Shown: positions 1 to 11,693 of the stretch, in pieces
Layout of the letters: every line of letters begins with the position of its first letter
Position numbering within the stretch: the first letter of the stretch is position 1
Assembly (NCBI GenBank): GCA_030407085.1
Contig: CM059582.1
Location: 157,938,501 to 158,002,500 of the forward strand
Source of the DNA: Trichopria drosophilae
Lineage: Eukaryota; Arthropoda; Insecta; Hymenoptera; Diapriidae
Length of the DNA stretch: 64,000 nt
Direction of reading: 5' to 3'
Program-made: the position numbers and the translations under genes
The notes under the pieces: generated by a model
Database searches by the model: none
Told to the model about the DNA's origin: nothing
Seen by the model: the letters and a program-made list of their open reading frames with translations, nothing else

Positions 1-119
1 AATTCGGATACAGTATCATGAGAGCGAACAATTATTGGTAAAATGTTTGTAGAGTTTTTATTCGTGTAGCAAAGATTAAGAAATAAGTGTTTAAGTCTCG
101 AATCACACTACATGCATAA

Positions 120-296
120 CTTATTTTTCGGTACTATAGCAGTAAAATCCAATTTTACGGCCTAATTTTAGTCCGTAAAATGAAATTTTATGGATCACGT
201 GAAACGTGAATCTGAGCTGTCAAACACATAACCCATATGCGGACTAAACGTTGTCCGCGAAATCGAATATTTACAGCTTTCAGTACCGAAAAATAA
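120..296. repeat. Short inverted-repeat element
   Basis: The 15-mer TTATTTTTCGGTACT at 120-134 is mirrored by AGTACCGAAAAATAA at 282-296, and the match continues inward imperfectly (..GCAGTAAA / TTTACAGC..). Inside are several GTAAAAT/ATTTTAC motifs (GTCCGTAAAATG, AATTTTACGG). The size (about 177 bp) and structure fit a MITE. No target-site duplication is clear. Confidence 0.5.
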
Positions 297-1921
297 TGTT
301 CGACACACGGGCGTAAGATTTTACGGACTCATGTGTGTCAAAAATACTATTGTGGGTGGATATCATCTATACACATGCGTCATTAAATAAGTAAATTCTA
401 AATGTTACGTACATGTCATCGGCATAAATAAAATCCGTACATACTTGAAGGAGTATATGTGGTGGATTTTACAAGCAAAAAATTGATAATGTCTTTGTTG
501 TTAAGAATTGTTGAGCAAAATTTGCAAAGGGTAAGGCTCAGAGACATTCTGTCTCCTTTTGAGTATACGAGTAATTTCAATGATAAATTCATAAGTGGAC
601 CAGAGGTACAATACTAACACTACAGTTTATTTTCCATGTTAGTAAGTTTCAGAAATTCATACCTTCGGATATTTTTTTTCAAATTTTTCAAATTTAGAAT
701 ATATGCACTTTCGAAATATTATTATGATTTGAAATGTTGACCCTTCGATGTTCGAATCGTCGGTAATGTTTTGAGGATGTTACCTTTTTCCTATTGAAGT
801 TTTTGTTATTTTTCTAATAATTAAATTTAATAATGAGCGATATTTTGTTGGGAAAATTTTTTTGTTGAAAGACTATAAATTAAAAATGTTGAATGATTTA
901 GAGGAATCGTGTGATTAAAGCAACTGGCGATGTGATCCGCACGATGATAATATATGGCAACGATACGGCGAATGTTTGCTCAATAACGTGATATACATAA
1001 CGTGTATACTCGCATAATACGGGAATATTTTCAGAATATCTCGAGGGTATTACGGTCTCCGTAGTGTAATTTTTTTTTAGAATTTCCAAAATATTATGCA
1101 GACATTATGGCTTTAATATTTCGTTTGTGTATGAAATTGTATACCTATATAACCGATCGTATCACGTTGAGTTCACGCTTCTTAACAGGCATCAGATAAA
1201 TAATAGAACACGAAATGTTATATCGGTTATAACGTTTGGAGAATATACCAGCACTAGAAGTGTAATTCACATCATTGAAACACATTTGTGAACTCGGACA
1301 ACCAGAAAATATTCAGCCTCCAGAAATTTACATTCTGCCACGTAAGCAGATTCGCTTCTCAATTTTGACGAACCGATAATCTACAGTGGGCGCATCCGGT
1401 ACAACTGCTCTAGGCTGGCATACCAGAGCGTCATATCAAGATTTATGGTGTATGCAAAAGATATGAAATAGATGTATACGTGCAGTATCGAATTCACGAT
1501 ACACGTCCCTTCCTTATCCATGAAATATATACAGAGAATATAGCGGTCCTCTCCTCTTTACATATAATATAAGCTACAGATTCCGAGAGGCTGGAATTTT
1601 TTGTTAACTTTGATTTTGTTGTGTTGCTTTATGAAAACAAAGTATTTAATTCCTCGGCACTCGTAGGTGTAGTCTCGACGTGTTATCGTTACTCATATCC
1701 TCGTACTATATTGGAGTGTATACGAGACATTCTACTAGTTTCTGCAGACTGGCCTCGCAAAAACGTAAAAATACCGAGACCTTACCAATAACACGTGAGA
1801 TCTCAATATCTATTTAGATACAACAGTGATTTGTATCAATCAATGCAAACCCGAGCATAAACACATGAATATATTTATAATACGTGAATGTATTTATACT
1901 CTGTGCTGATCTCGTAATCTA

Positions 1922-2155
1922 CACTGAGAGGCTTTTATTGATGAAAATGGCAAAAACATTTTCAAATTAGGGATAACCGGGCTTTTATCGTCCGGCTTTT
2001 GTATCTTTTACTACTGTGGTTTGTAAAATTGAATATGTTCGGTTGTGAATTTTTAAAAATTAATAGCAAAAAGGATAATAGACGTACGATATACTCTGGG
2101 TTATCCCTCAATTGAAAATGCTTTTGCAATTTTCATAAATAAAAGTCTCTCAATG
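1922..2155. mobile_element. Tc1/mariner-like MITE with TA target sites
   Basis: The left end CACTGAGAGGCTTTTATT at 1922 is the inverse of the right end ..AATAAAAGTCTCTCAATG ending at 2155. The terminal inverted repeats extend about 60 bp with scattered mismatches and include GGGATAACC near the inner end. TA dinucleotides flank both sides (1920-1921 and 2156-2157), the target duplication of Tc1/mariner elements. At 234 bp with no coding capacity it is a non-autonomous copy. Confidence 0.5.
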
Positions 2156-5100
2156 TATCTCCCCTGCACTGTTTTCATATGTATAGCGATTTTTAACTTT
2201 GTAAATAGAAAATAGTGATGCACTGCGATATTATATGGGTTTGAACTTTATGTGGGTAATTTTAAAAAAAGTGAGGTATTTTGAAAGCAAAAGCAATGTT
2301 TGAACGTCATAAAAATGTTATTTAATTTAAAAAATATACGAAATATATACAAGTGTAAATTATGCGATACATACTGCGAATATATTTCTTGTAAATTTAC
2401 ACCGAATTGTTATTAAAAATCAAGGGAATTCATTGCATGCACTTTTACGCATGAAGCATTACTTAATAACAGTTTCTATTAAATTTTCAATTGCAACTGA
2501 TTTTTTAAATTTTCTGCTCTCTTCTGACTGGTTATTTATTCAAAATTCTCAAAGTTTTACTTTGATTGTGTAAATTTAAAAGTGAATATTCTGTTTCCTG
2601 AAACCAAGTATTCCAAATACAAGGTCAAATGTTTTCTCTTATAATACAGAATTTCATGATACAATCCGATTTAATGTTTTGTATGTTTGTTCAAAAGTAA
2701 GAGACAAATTAGAGATAAATTTCGTTACAGATAAATTCTATACCTCATTTAGCCTTTGCAACCCTACACGTTATGAGAACTTTCATGAGGGATGGGTCAT
2801 CTCTTCATTTGTTGCTATAGTAAGGTTATATCAGCAACATTTTTCTGCAACAGTTGAGGTCCATTCATTTGATTTCACAAACAGTTGTTATATTAATGAT
2901 ATCCAATAAATATCATCTTACTATTTATGTTTTTTAGAATTTCTGTTTAGCATAACGAACAATATGTTTAATTAATTTATTTACTAAAACAGAGATTATA
3001 TTATAATATTATCGATTGGTAATAAGGTCTGCTATTAGTACTTTAAAACATAAGAGAAGCCTATTATAGGGTATTATTACATTTACTGTGAAACGTATTA
3101 CGTAAACGTTTATTTATTTTCTTCTGTCGATGAAAGCGATACGTTAATTACGAAACTTGAGAGTATACCTTTACAGTAATGATGATTGGCAAAAGCCAGC
3201 AGGAAATGAAAGTCCTGAAAGTTTATTTTAGTATGACATATACACTACTACGTTCGGTGCAATTAATGGCAATCAATCAATAACATTTGATATTTATTTA
3301 TAGCATTATAAAGTTTATTCACTGTATGCGTTTTAGAAAATTATATCTTGTTCATTAAAATAGGAGAGGTGACATTTATATTAATAACGAATCATGTATT
3401 ACTTAAATGGATGAAATCCTTACTTGTAAAATATAACTTCATTATTTAATATATGTCCGGCCTGGGTGTGAGATGATCAACTGAATAGTATTTGCAATAG
3501 ACTAGGAGATAACGAATTTTTTGGTAGCATGCTACGTAAGATTATCGGCATTAAAAGTATTCATACTTGTATAATCGCTCAGCTTTGTTGCCATTAGTTT
3601 GTTTGAATATTGAATCATTATTAAATATCTTCAATTTATTATTTGCTATATATAATGTTCACTCAGGGCATGTCGAATATATTCTATTTGAAATGGATAT
3701 AAACATTTTGTTAATAACATCTCATAACTAGTACTCATTAGCTAAAAGATGTCGTGATTTCAACGACAATCCAATCCGAATCCGGATCACAATTTATAGT
3801 TTTTATGGATGAACGAATAAGAAGAAAAATCAGAATAGATTAATACAATTCAAGATTTCGTGCAGTCGAATAATGAAGTAATATAAACCATATGCAACGT
3901 GACCGAAGTAGACCAGCATGGTATTAAAAGTCTATTTTTCGCATACTATGGAGATATATTTATCTAATGTTTATCCTGTACCTTCGCTAAGCCTTCTTAA
4001 TATTTGTCTCCAGTTAACTACGAATTACAAGCTGCATTTTACTTACAAGTAAATTTTGGCAAGTGTAAATCTCCGATTTTTATGCATTTAGGACATATCA
4101 TAGAACATATCTGCGGAAAGCTGTATTTAGGGAAAACTGCCCCCTTTCTCCTCCCAAATTAACGGGAAAATTAAAAAATCGCGACATCTTTGAGGTAGAA
4201 AGTATCTTTCGGAAGATAATGAACATTGGCCTATACAGGGCAGCCTAAAAAAGATCAATTTTATTATGCAAAAAATTAGTTTTCATCCGACCCAAGTAAA
4301 ATACATTAAACAAGCAGAGAAAGGTTATTATGAGACGCATATGTTTTATTATTTTTATTATTTAATTTAGAGCGGTGGATGAGTTGGTGTATAAACCTAC
4401 CCTAGATTTCCGCCTTTACTTGGCCCTTGAACAAATTTTTACAAACTATAATTCTTAACTTTTCTATATTTGAATTCACAGTTTCGAATTTGTTTCTTAT
4501 ACTAATATCAAGCTCGAACTATTAAAAACATACTTTTACATGACGTTTGAAGAGCAACGGCAAGAGAGCGGTAAACTTTATATAAGGTAAGATAAGAGTT
4601 TTCTACATACATATAAGAAACAAAGAAATAGTAAGTCGTGTGCCTTATTAGCCTTCATTTTTAAGGTTCAATATTTTTTACATCGATGACATTCAAAGAT
4701 AAATATTAATAACAAAAATTATCAATTTCGATGTTCGATGACAAAACTTGTTACTTTTGGAGCAGTTTAATTTGGATCCCCTCTCCAATGTCGAGTGTGG
4801 GCCGAAGTTCGCCTTCTACCAAAAGACACTTTTCTATCCAAATTTGTGAAAATTACTTCACTAGCCTCAAAGATATCTCAATTTTGCAATTTTCACCCTA
4901 ATTTTGAGGGGTTGTTTTTGTTTGACACACGTTTTCCGCAGCTACAAAAAAATACATGTCTCACAGTTTTCCGTCTATGTGACATATGTATTATAAATCT
5001 CGACTGCATTAATTTATATATATATACTATAAAAATTTCGTTAAACTTGGCATGGTTTGCTTAATGCTTCAATACCTTGTATTTTATATTAATTCCAAAG

Positions 5101-5460
5101 TTATTTGTAGAATAGACTGACAGTGAATATATTTGATGTCGATTTATTAGAGAACCAAATTTTTATTTTTATTAAGGTTGCGTATGAATATTAATAACAT
5201 AACGAGAAATTTCAATTTTATTGAATTTCGCAAAAGATATTGCTTGACACGTTTTGTGTACAGAAGCCTCGTTAATTAAACAATTTAACGTAGGACACTG
5301 TGTTAAACTTTACTGAAATTTGCGAATAAAACTTGAGAAAACATTTCCTTACGTGTCAGTCGTTTCACTTCATTAATTTAAATTAATTCAACGGCTGCAA
5401 TGAAACATTTTCAAGGTTCGTTGAAGCTACCCCTTAAATAGCATACTTCCAACCCCGTAT

Positions 5461-5640
5461 ACTGTGGAGCGACCAATTTTCGCCAAAGCGCAGCCAACGT
5501 GTCTCGTGCTGTACGACATCGGCTTGGCCTACATCACCGTCACGCACCGATGTATTCACGGGCTTATCTATGCAAATCAGTCCCATGTCAATGGTTTTAG
5601 CAGTAGGTACGACTCCCGTAATGCGAAGAGTTGAAGCACG
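5461..5640. other. GC-richer block, function unknown
   Basis: About 180 bp stand out from the AT-rich surroundings (CGCCAAAGCGCAGCCAACGT, CTACATCACCGTCACGCACC). All frames are interrupted. It could be a conserved non-coding element, an old repeat or a regulatory site; I cannot distinguish these. Confidence 0.5.
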
Positions 5641-6225
5641 TTAACGCTTGACATCACTTAATGAAGCTGTTCCGCTTATTATATATTTTAAAATGTCATT
5701 TTTACAAGAATCGGCAGCAACAATTTCGATAAAATCATTTAGGTAATATATTATTTTCCGAAAATAAATTTTGAGATAAAACATTAAAATGAGCATTAAT
5801 ACTAATAATAGCCTTTTAATGGAAACGATTATGCCGTTAATTTATGCAAAAAATTCGTATTTGTGCGATAGCTCGGAAACTGTCGATGCTGGACTGTTAG
5901 GCAGATTAGAACTAATTTTCAGATATATATATTAGATTCAAATGATAGAAATTTCAAACGTCCCTAGTATTAACCCAGGCGACACAGGTTAACTTAAAGT
6001 ATAGAAAGTTAACTACAATTTGAAAATACTGAAAAAAACTGACTAGCAGATCGCTACATGTTGATGTTGGTGCGTTGTGAATGTGGCAGCGTTGTTTATG
6101 CGATAGATCCGGGTTCGATCCTACCTGCGAATGAGTTTTTTCTTACAGGTTGATTGAATGAGGCTGAAAAACTGCAAACTGACATTTACGACATAATATA
6201 TCTAAGATATAACATTCTAGAAATA

Positions 6226-6652
6226 AAAATAAGTATACTTAATAGTATTTCTCGGTATTGAGGGTCAATTAACTAATAATATAAAAATAAAATAATTTTT
6301 TGGTTTTCGATGGAAAACACGAAAATGGTAAAATGATGAAAAATAAGTATACTTAACTGAAGAGTCTACACGGGATCCTGGGACGAAATGTATATTATTT
6401 ACAATAGGCACTTGTTTCTACGATAGTCGCTAGAGGGACACAAAACCCATTTATATGTAAATCAATTTAAATACAGATATGAATATTCCAAAGTTAAGGT
6501 TTTGTCGCGATTATCATACAAAATCCGGCTATGTTCATCTTTTTACCATTTTCGTGTTTTCCATCGAAAACCAAAAAATTAAATTTTATTTTTATATTAT
6601 TAGTTAATTGACCCTTAATACCGAGAAATACTATTAAGTATACTTATTTTTA
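6226..6652. repeat. Fold-back element, arms about 115 bp
   Basis: The left arm 6226-6340 and right arm 6534-6652 are near-perfect reverse complements. For example TCTCGGTATTGAGGGTCAAT pairs with ATTGACCCTTAATACCGAGA, and TTTTCGATGGAAAACACGAA pairs with its complement at 6546-6565. The loop is about 190 bp. The arm tip AAATAAGTATACTTAA occurs a third time at 6341-6356, directly after the left arm. There is no coding potential; it is a likely MITE or fold-back transposon. Confidence 0.5.
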
Positions 6653-9600
6653 ATTACGACGGTCGAGAAGAAACCTTTTCGTTGCTAGTTGCAACAATTA
6701 TTTTGATTCTAGAATTAGTACAAAAATATACAAATACTGTTATTAATTAAATAATTAACTTAAATGATTTTAATAAAACTAGAGCTATTCAAAATATATA
6801 ATGAACTCGTCATGTTTTTTTATGATTGTTTACTTTGCTGCGTGGTTTCTTAAATTTTATATAAAAGAAACGTAATTGTTATTTCTGTGAGGTAATTTGC
6901 AAAATAGTGATATATTTTTAACAGAATAAGGTCGATTTTTCGAATATTTTTACAGTGTCATATGACCAGGACTGGAGTAGTAATATGTCTCAGATGGATC
7001 AGTACTGTAATGAAAGCGCTGTCCGCATTTCGTTCTTTTCTTGCAATTTTTACCTGAATATTCGTAACCGCACAGACGAATATTAGCCAAATTTTAATGA
7101 TGAAAACACTGATGATAAATATGAAGATACACCAATTACATATATTTTTTAATGATTGTTCGTTCGTAAACAGTTAGAAAAAGGAGTGTAACCATTATGC
7201 TTTTGCAAAATTGTTCGCAAAATGTGTATTGGTCATTACCATACCGAAATTCATCCATGTTTGGTCATTTTGTAGACAACGGTTCACTAGTGTAGGTCAA
7301 ATTATTAAATATTGACCGTGTTGTGGATGCGTTTACCTCATTTCTATTTTGAAAATTCTATAACTTTCATTAATTTCTACGATTATTTACCTCCTGAATA
7401 TTTTCATCTAATTACATAAACAATATTCACATTACGTTAACTGTTATGTAAAATAATAAAATTGTTATTAACAAGATATGCAAAATAAAACTGAATAGTG
7501 AATAATTTATCATGTTTTGCATTTCATAAACTGTGCACTGAATCTATTATACCAACGTAGATTATTATAATGACTTGAATTTATTGGCGATTGTATAATT
7601 ATTGCATTTAAAATTTCAAAATTGTAATATATCTCAATCACATAGCCGATTGGTTAATCCATAATAATTTATCAAAATTGTATGAATATCAAAACGTAAT
7701 TAATTAATTTCTGTTTTAACTAGTACTAAATGCACCTTTAAAAAATTTGCAACATTTTGCAGATGGTATTTCAGAGATTGTTACATTAGTTAACAATGAT
7801 TTTCCATTGGCGCTATGATCGAATATTCTGCAACAACCTTTAACTGTTACGGTAAAACACACAAACTTTTAAACGAGTATACGTTTTTCCCTTATTTCGG
7901 GATGTTCTTGGAAATGAGAACTGAAAAATATTGCAATGTATATTTTTATCTTAGTTTTAAGTATAAATGGTTTTACTTCGTTGCTACCAGATATTTAAAA
8001 TTGCGAAGCGCTAATGTCATCAAAACCAAACTCAATCTGGTGAAAAATTTGTTGCTTTTTTGTTCCCGATTTGGTGTCCTAATGGCGATTTAGTGGCTCC
8101 AATATTTAAATAAAAAATAAAAACTAGGATTTTCTGACTTAAAAAAAAGCTACGCCACCAATAGTGAAGTTTAAACGTGACAAAACAAAACATTAAACGC
8201 ATAGGAATTTATTGCTCATTTGTTGCTCCAAGAAAAAAATTGAGATTCAATACCATTGTACCTATTTCTGAACGCGTATCAATCACTGACCAGTGTAAAA
8301 AACCTACAGATTTGTGCGAGGCGGTTAAAGGAATTATGTAGCAAGCGGTTGTCGATTCCTTGCGACAAAAAAAACAATAGAATCAAAACTAACTGTCCCA
8401 ACTGTGGACCGGGTATCAGCTAATAACCTGCGCATGTGCTGCCGGCAGGAAAAACAAATTATTAAGAAAATAAGCAACATATTGTGCGTTTTTGTTTTCT
8501 CACGTCTATAGTTGTTATTCAATATGGGTTTGTAGTTTTAAATACCTCCTCAAACGGATAGTTGTATATTTTCCAATCCCTAGAGATAGATTTATATGTT
8601 TATTTTCTAACTAAAAAAAAACACCTTGTTACATTTTTTTCAAATCCGTAATTCTAGTTGAAAATTACATAATTAAATTTCTAGGTAGCAAAAAGTTTAC
8701 TCCCTTAACTCTTACCGGACTTAGGAGGGTCATATTGACTCGAGACAAAGAAACACATTGATTGATTTTTCTGTCAGTATCGCCATTGCTATGTAAACAA
8801 TTTACATAAAAATTGAAATTAATTAAATTTTTATGATTGGTATTTCAAGCTGAATGTTTTAAGATACTTCATGAATTCTTTCAGACTTTTTAATGCACTT
8901 TAACAACTCAGAAAAACTATCACCGCCCATTGGATTCTATGCTTTGGGACACAAAAAAAGTAGATATTGGCAAGAATAGATGCGACAAGGGTCAACAATT
9001 TCGCAACCATGATTGCCATTTTCGAATCGAGTATAAAAAGTAACATGGCGGCCTGCTACCAGCTGTATGGCCGCGAAGCCTTTTGCGCACCCTCCTGCGC
9101 ACATATTCCTTCTGCTGCTGGTGGCGGATAGTTCAGTCAAATTGTACATTTAAAAAGGAAAAAAATCAAGGTCGTTTTTTTTCGGGATTGGATAGCTGAA
9201 AAAAGGTTAACCCCAAGTTTGCGACCTTTTTGACTTTGATGCTTTTTTTTGCATCAATAATTGTGTTATTTTCATAAAAACGGTGATATCTCTTCTTTCT
9301 GTCACGCTACAAATTTGCTCATTTTAAAGGTCTTTTTTATGCTCTACAACTTATGTTGCGAGCCTTTTACTAGTGGGTGGATAGTTTTTGAGCTCTGGAA
9401 CGATAAAGGAAAAAATGAAGTAAACTTTTTTCTACATTTAACTAGTTGTTATCATAAAAAACGTAAAAAACACTTCAAGAAAAAGTTGTAGAGGTTTAAA
9501 AATGAACATTTTGCTTACGAGAGTCATTTCAATTCGTTAAAAAGCACAATCCCTTTCGCTGTATGGTTTAGATAATTACATCTGTGCACTGTTTCTTCCA

Positions 9601-9759
9601 AAAAATGAGTGAATTCTAAAAAACAAACACTTTATGTAACACAGTTCGCCAAGTTCTTATTGACAAAAATAATTAGTAATTATCGTGTATAATTAAAAGA
9701 CCATTTTCTTATAATTTACAAAACGTACTGAAATCGTGTAATAATAACGATTTTTCTTT

Positions 9760-10310
9760 CAAGAAAGAGACAATAAATTAACGCAATATACGAATTAGGA
9801 AATAATTGGCTTCTCAAAATTGAAGAGAGTGATCATTAATTACAATGTGAACATTTTTAATTAACATACAATTTTTATATTGTATGCATTAATTTGTCGG
9901 TTTTGTCTATATTTTATAAATTTGCAACCCTTATATTGCATTATACCTATTTAATTCGGCATAGCTTACTTTAACTTATTAATTAAAATTATTTATTATT
10001 ACAATACGGATTGTTACTAAAAGTTATCTTATTGTAGTACTGGGATATAATAATAATTATAAACTATATAAGCTACTAATAAGAACAATAATTGTAATTG
10101 GCGTTGAAGTATTATTACTCAATGAGATAAGGAAAATAATTGATATTATACGTATAATAAATAGAAGGACCTAATATCCTAATCCTAATATAATAGCCTG
10201 TTCTCTTAATTCCAAAAACGTTTAAAAAAGAGCAGTTTTTAACAAATTTTTGACAAGTTAAGTATTTCCCAATTAGTACATTGCGTTAATTTATTGTTTC
10301 TTCCGGAAGA
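9760..10310. repeat. Inverted-repeat pair about 50 bp, 450 bp apart
   Basis: The stretch GACAATAAATTAACGCAATA within 9760-9808 is mirrored by TATTG-type sequence ACATTGCGTTAATTTATTGT in 10278-10298. The match covers about 50 bp with a few differences. The interior is AT-rich and non-coding. It is consistent with a degraded DNA transposon remnant. Confidence 0.5.
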
Positions 10311-11417
10311 AGGTACTATTCTTATATGAGATGTTTTTTTAGATGACTAGTACGTGAATAGAAAAATGACTATAGTCACATTACTAAGTATAATATTTAT
10401 CATAATACATTTTTATATGACAGATAGTATAACTATTTCGCTGGGGTCGTTAATTATTCTTAGGAAAAAATGTTTATCCTTGTACTTTATAAACATTCCG
10501 TATTTATTTTATTAGATGGAGATCTTTTAACGCATATACTTCATTTATTTCTTAGAGTAAACTACTTTAATGGCACTTGGTAATATGTGAATATTGAGTT
10601 ACGAAGTTGCATTATATTATGCAAATGTATAATAAATAATATCACAATTGCTATTTCATTTCAAAACCGCAAGGTTTTCATTCCTCATATATTTTAAATG
10701 TTTTTCGAAACTGACCTACATTGAAGAATTTATTCGATGTAGCAACCACATAGCTGTCAAAAATAGAACTCGTTCAATAAGTGTACGCTGTTACAAATTT
10801 CAAAAGAATAAAATGTAACAAAAATTGTTTTTCATTGAATATAAATGAAGCACGTAAATGAACAAAATTTTACACTGAACTTTTTTAGCTTTACGTTACG
10901 AACTGTAAAATTAATTAAATTTAATGTAAACTGCCTTTTATCTTTACCTGAGTTTCTTTTAATATTAATAACATAATTCTACTAAAATTCAAAGATAAAA
11001 TACGGCACATTAGATAAGGATTCTGAGTAATTAAAGATAAGAATTACATTAATTACTACGAAATAGAGCATATTTGAAAATTAATTTGACTATCATCTTT
11101 CAGAATTTTATTATCAGATATCATGAGGGATGTTTAATATTATTATAAAGACTAATTTAAATGAGTATATGTGTTGTTGTACGTAGTTTAAATTACTCCT
11201 TATATTTATAACGTTTCAATTGCAATAACACAACATTAATTTCATCGTTGTTTGTATTGATTCATTATATTTGTGTAGAGATTTTTGTAGAAATTACATT
11301 TGTATTTCGTGAACATCCCGATAACTGTTTGCATTTTTTCAATACATTGCACACTAAAAATGGTTTAAATTACATGCAAATGGATGCAGATGAGTAAGGG
11401 AAACTTATTCAATAGCC

Positions 11418-11693
11418 ATGTCGACCAAATGTTTGCGAATTCATAGATTTCGTAGCGGAGTTGACCTGGTACATGATCCTACACAATTCACAAGTTTTCA
11501 CCGTGGAAACGAACCGAAAAATGTCAATACGTTAGGTTATTCACCGCCAATGGAACTCAAACGTTATACCGTCAACGAGATACACCTAGCGCAATTTTCT
11601 GATATTTCGGAAAAGCGAAATTTAGTTGATTCGATCTGTTACGAAATGAAATCGAAATGTCAAGTCACACCAAATTCTTGCACTGGTTATTAA
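11418..11693 (+). CDS. Unrecognised 91-codon open frame
   Basis: This ATG-initiated frame has more balanced base use than the surrounding DNA (many CG, CCG and GAC codons). The product is polar and basic, with no signal peptide, membrane segment or known motif. No splice partners were recognised. It lies in the long stretch upstream of the first visible Side-like exon, on the same strand. It could be a small gene, a decayed fragment of a mobile element or chance. I give it only because its composition stands out. Confidence 0.5.
   Translation: MSTKCLRIHRFRSGVDLVHDPTQFTSFHRGNEPKNVNTLGYSPPMELKRYTVNEIHLAQFSDISEKRNLVDSICYEMKSKCQVTPNSCTGY

Noticed and set aside
6060..6140. A tRNA gene around GGTTCGATCC
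   Set aside because: The T-arm stem does not pair and no acceptor stem, D-arm or anticodon arm could be drawn.
8937..9149. Cys-containing 70-codon - strand frame
   Set aside because: The cysteines do not form a known pattern, there is no signal peptide and the surrounding DNA is low-complexity.
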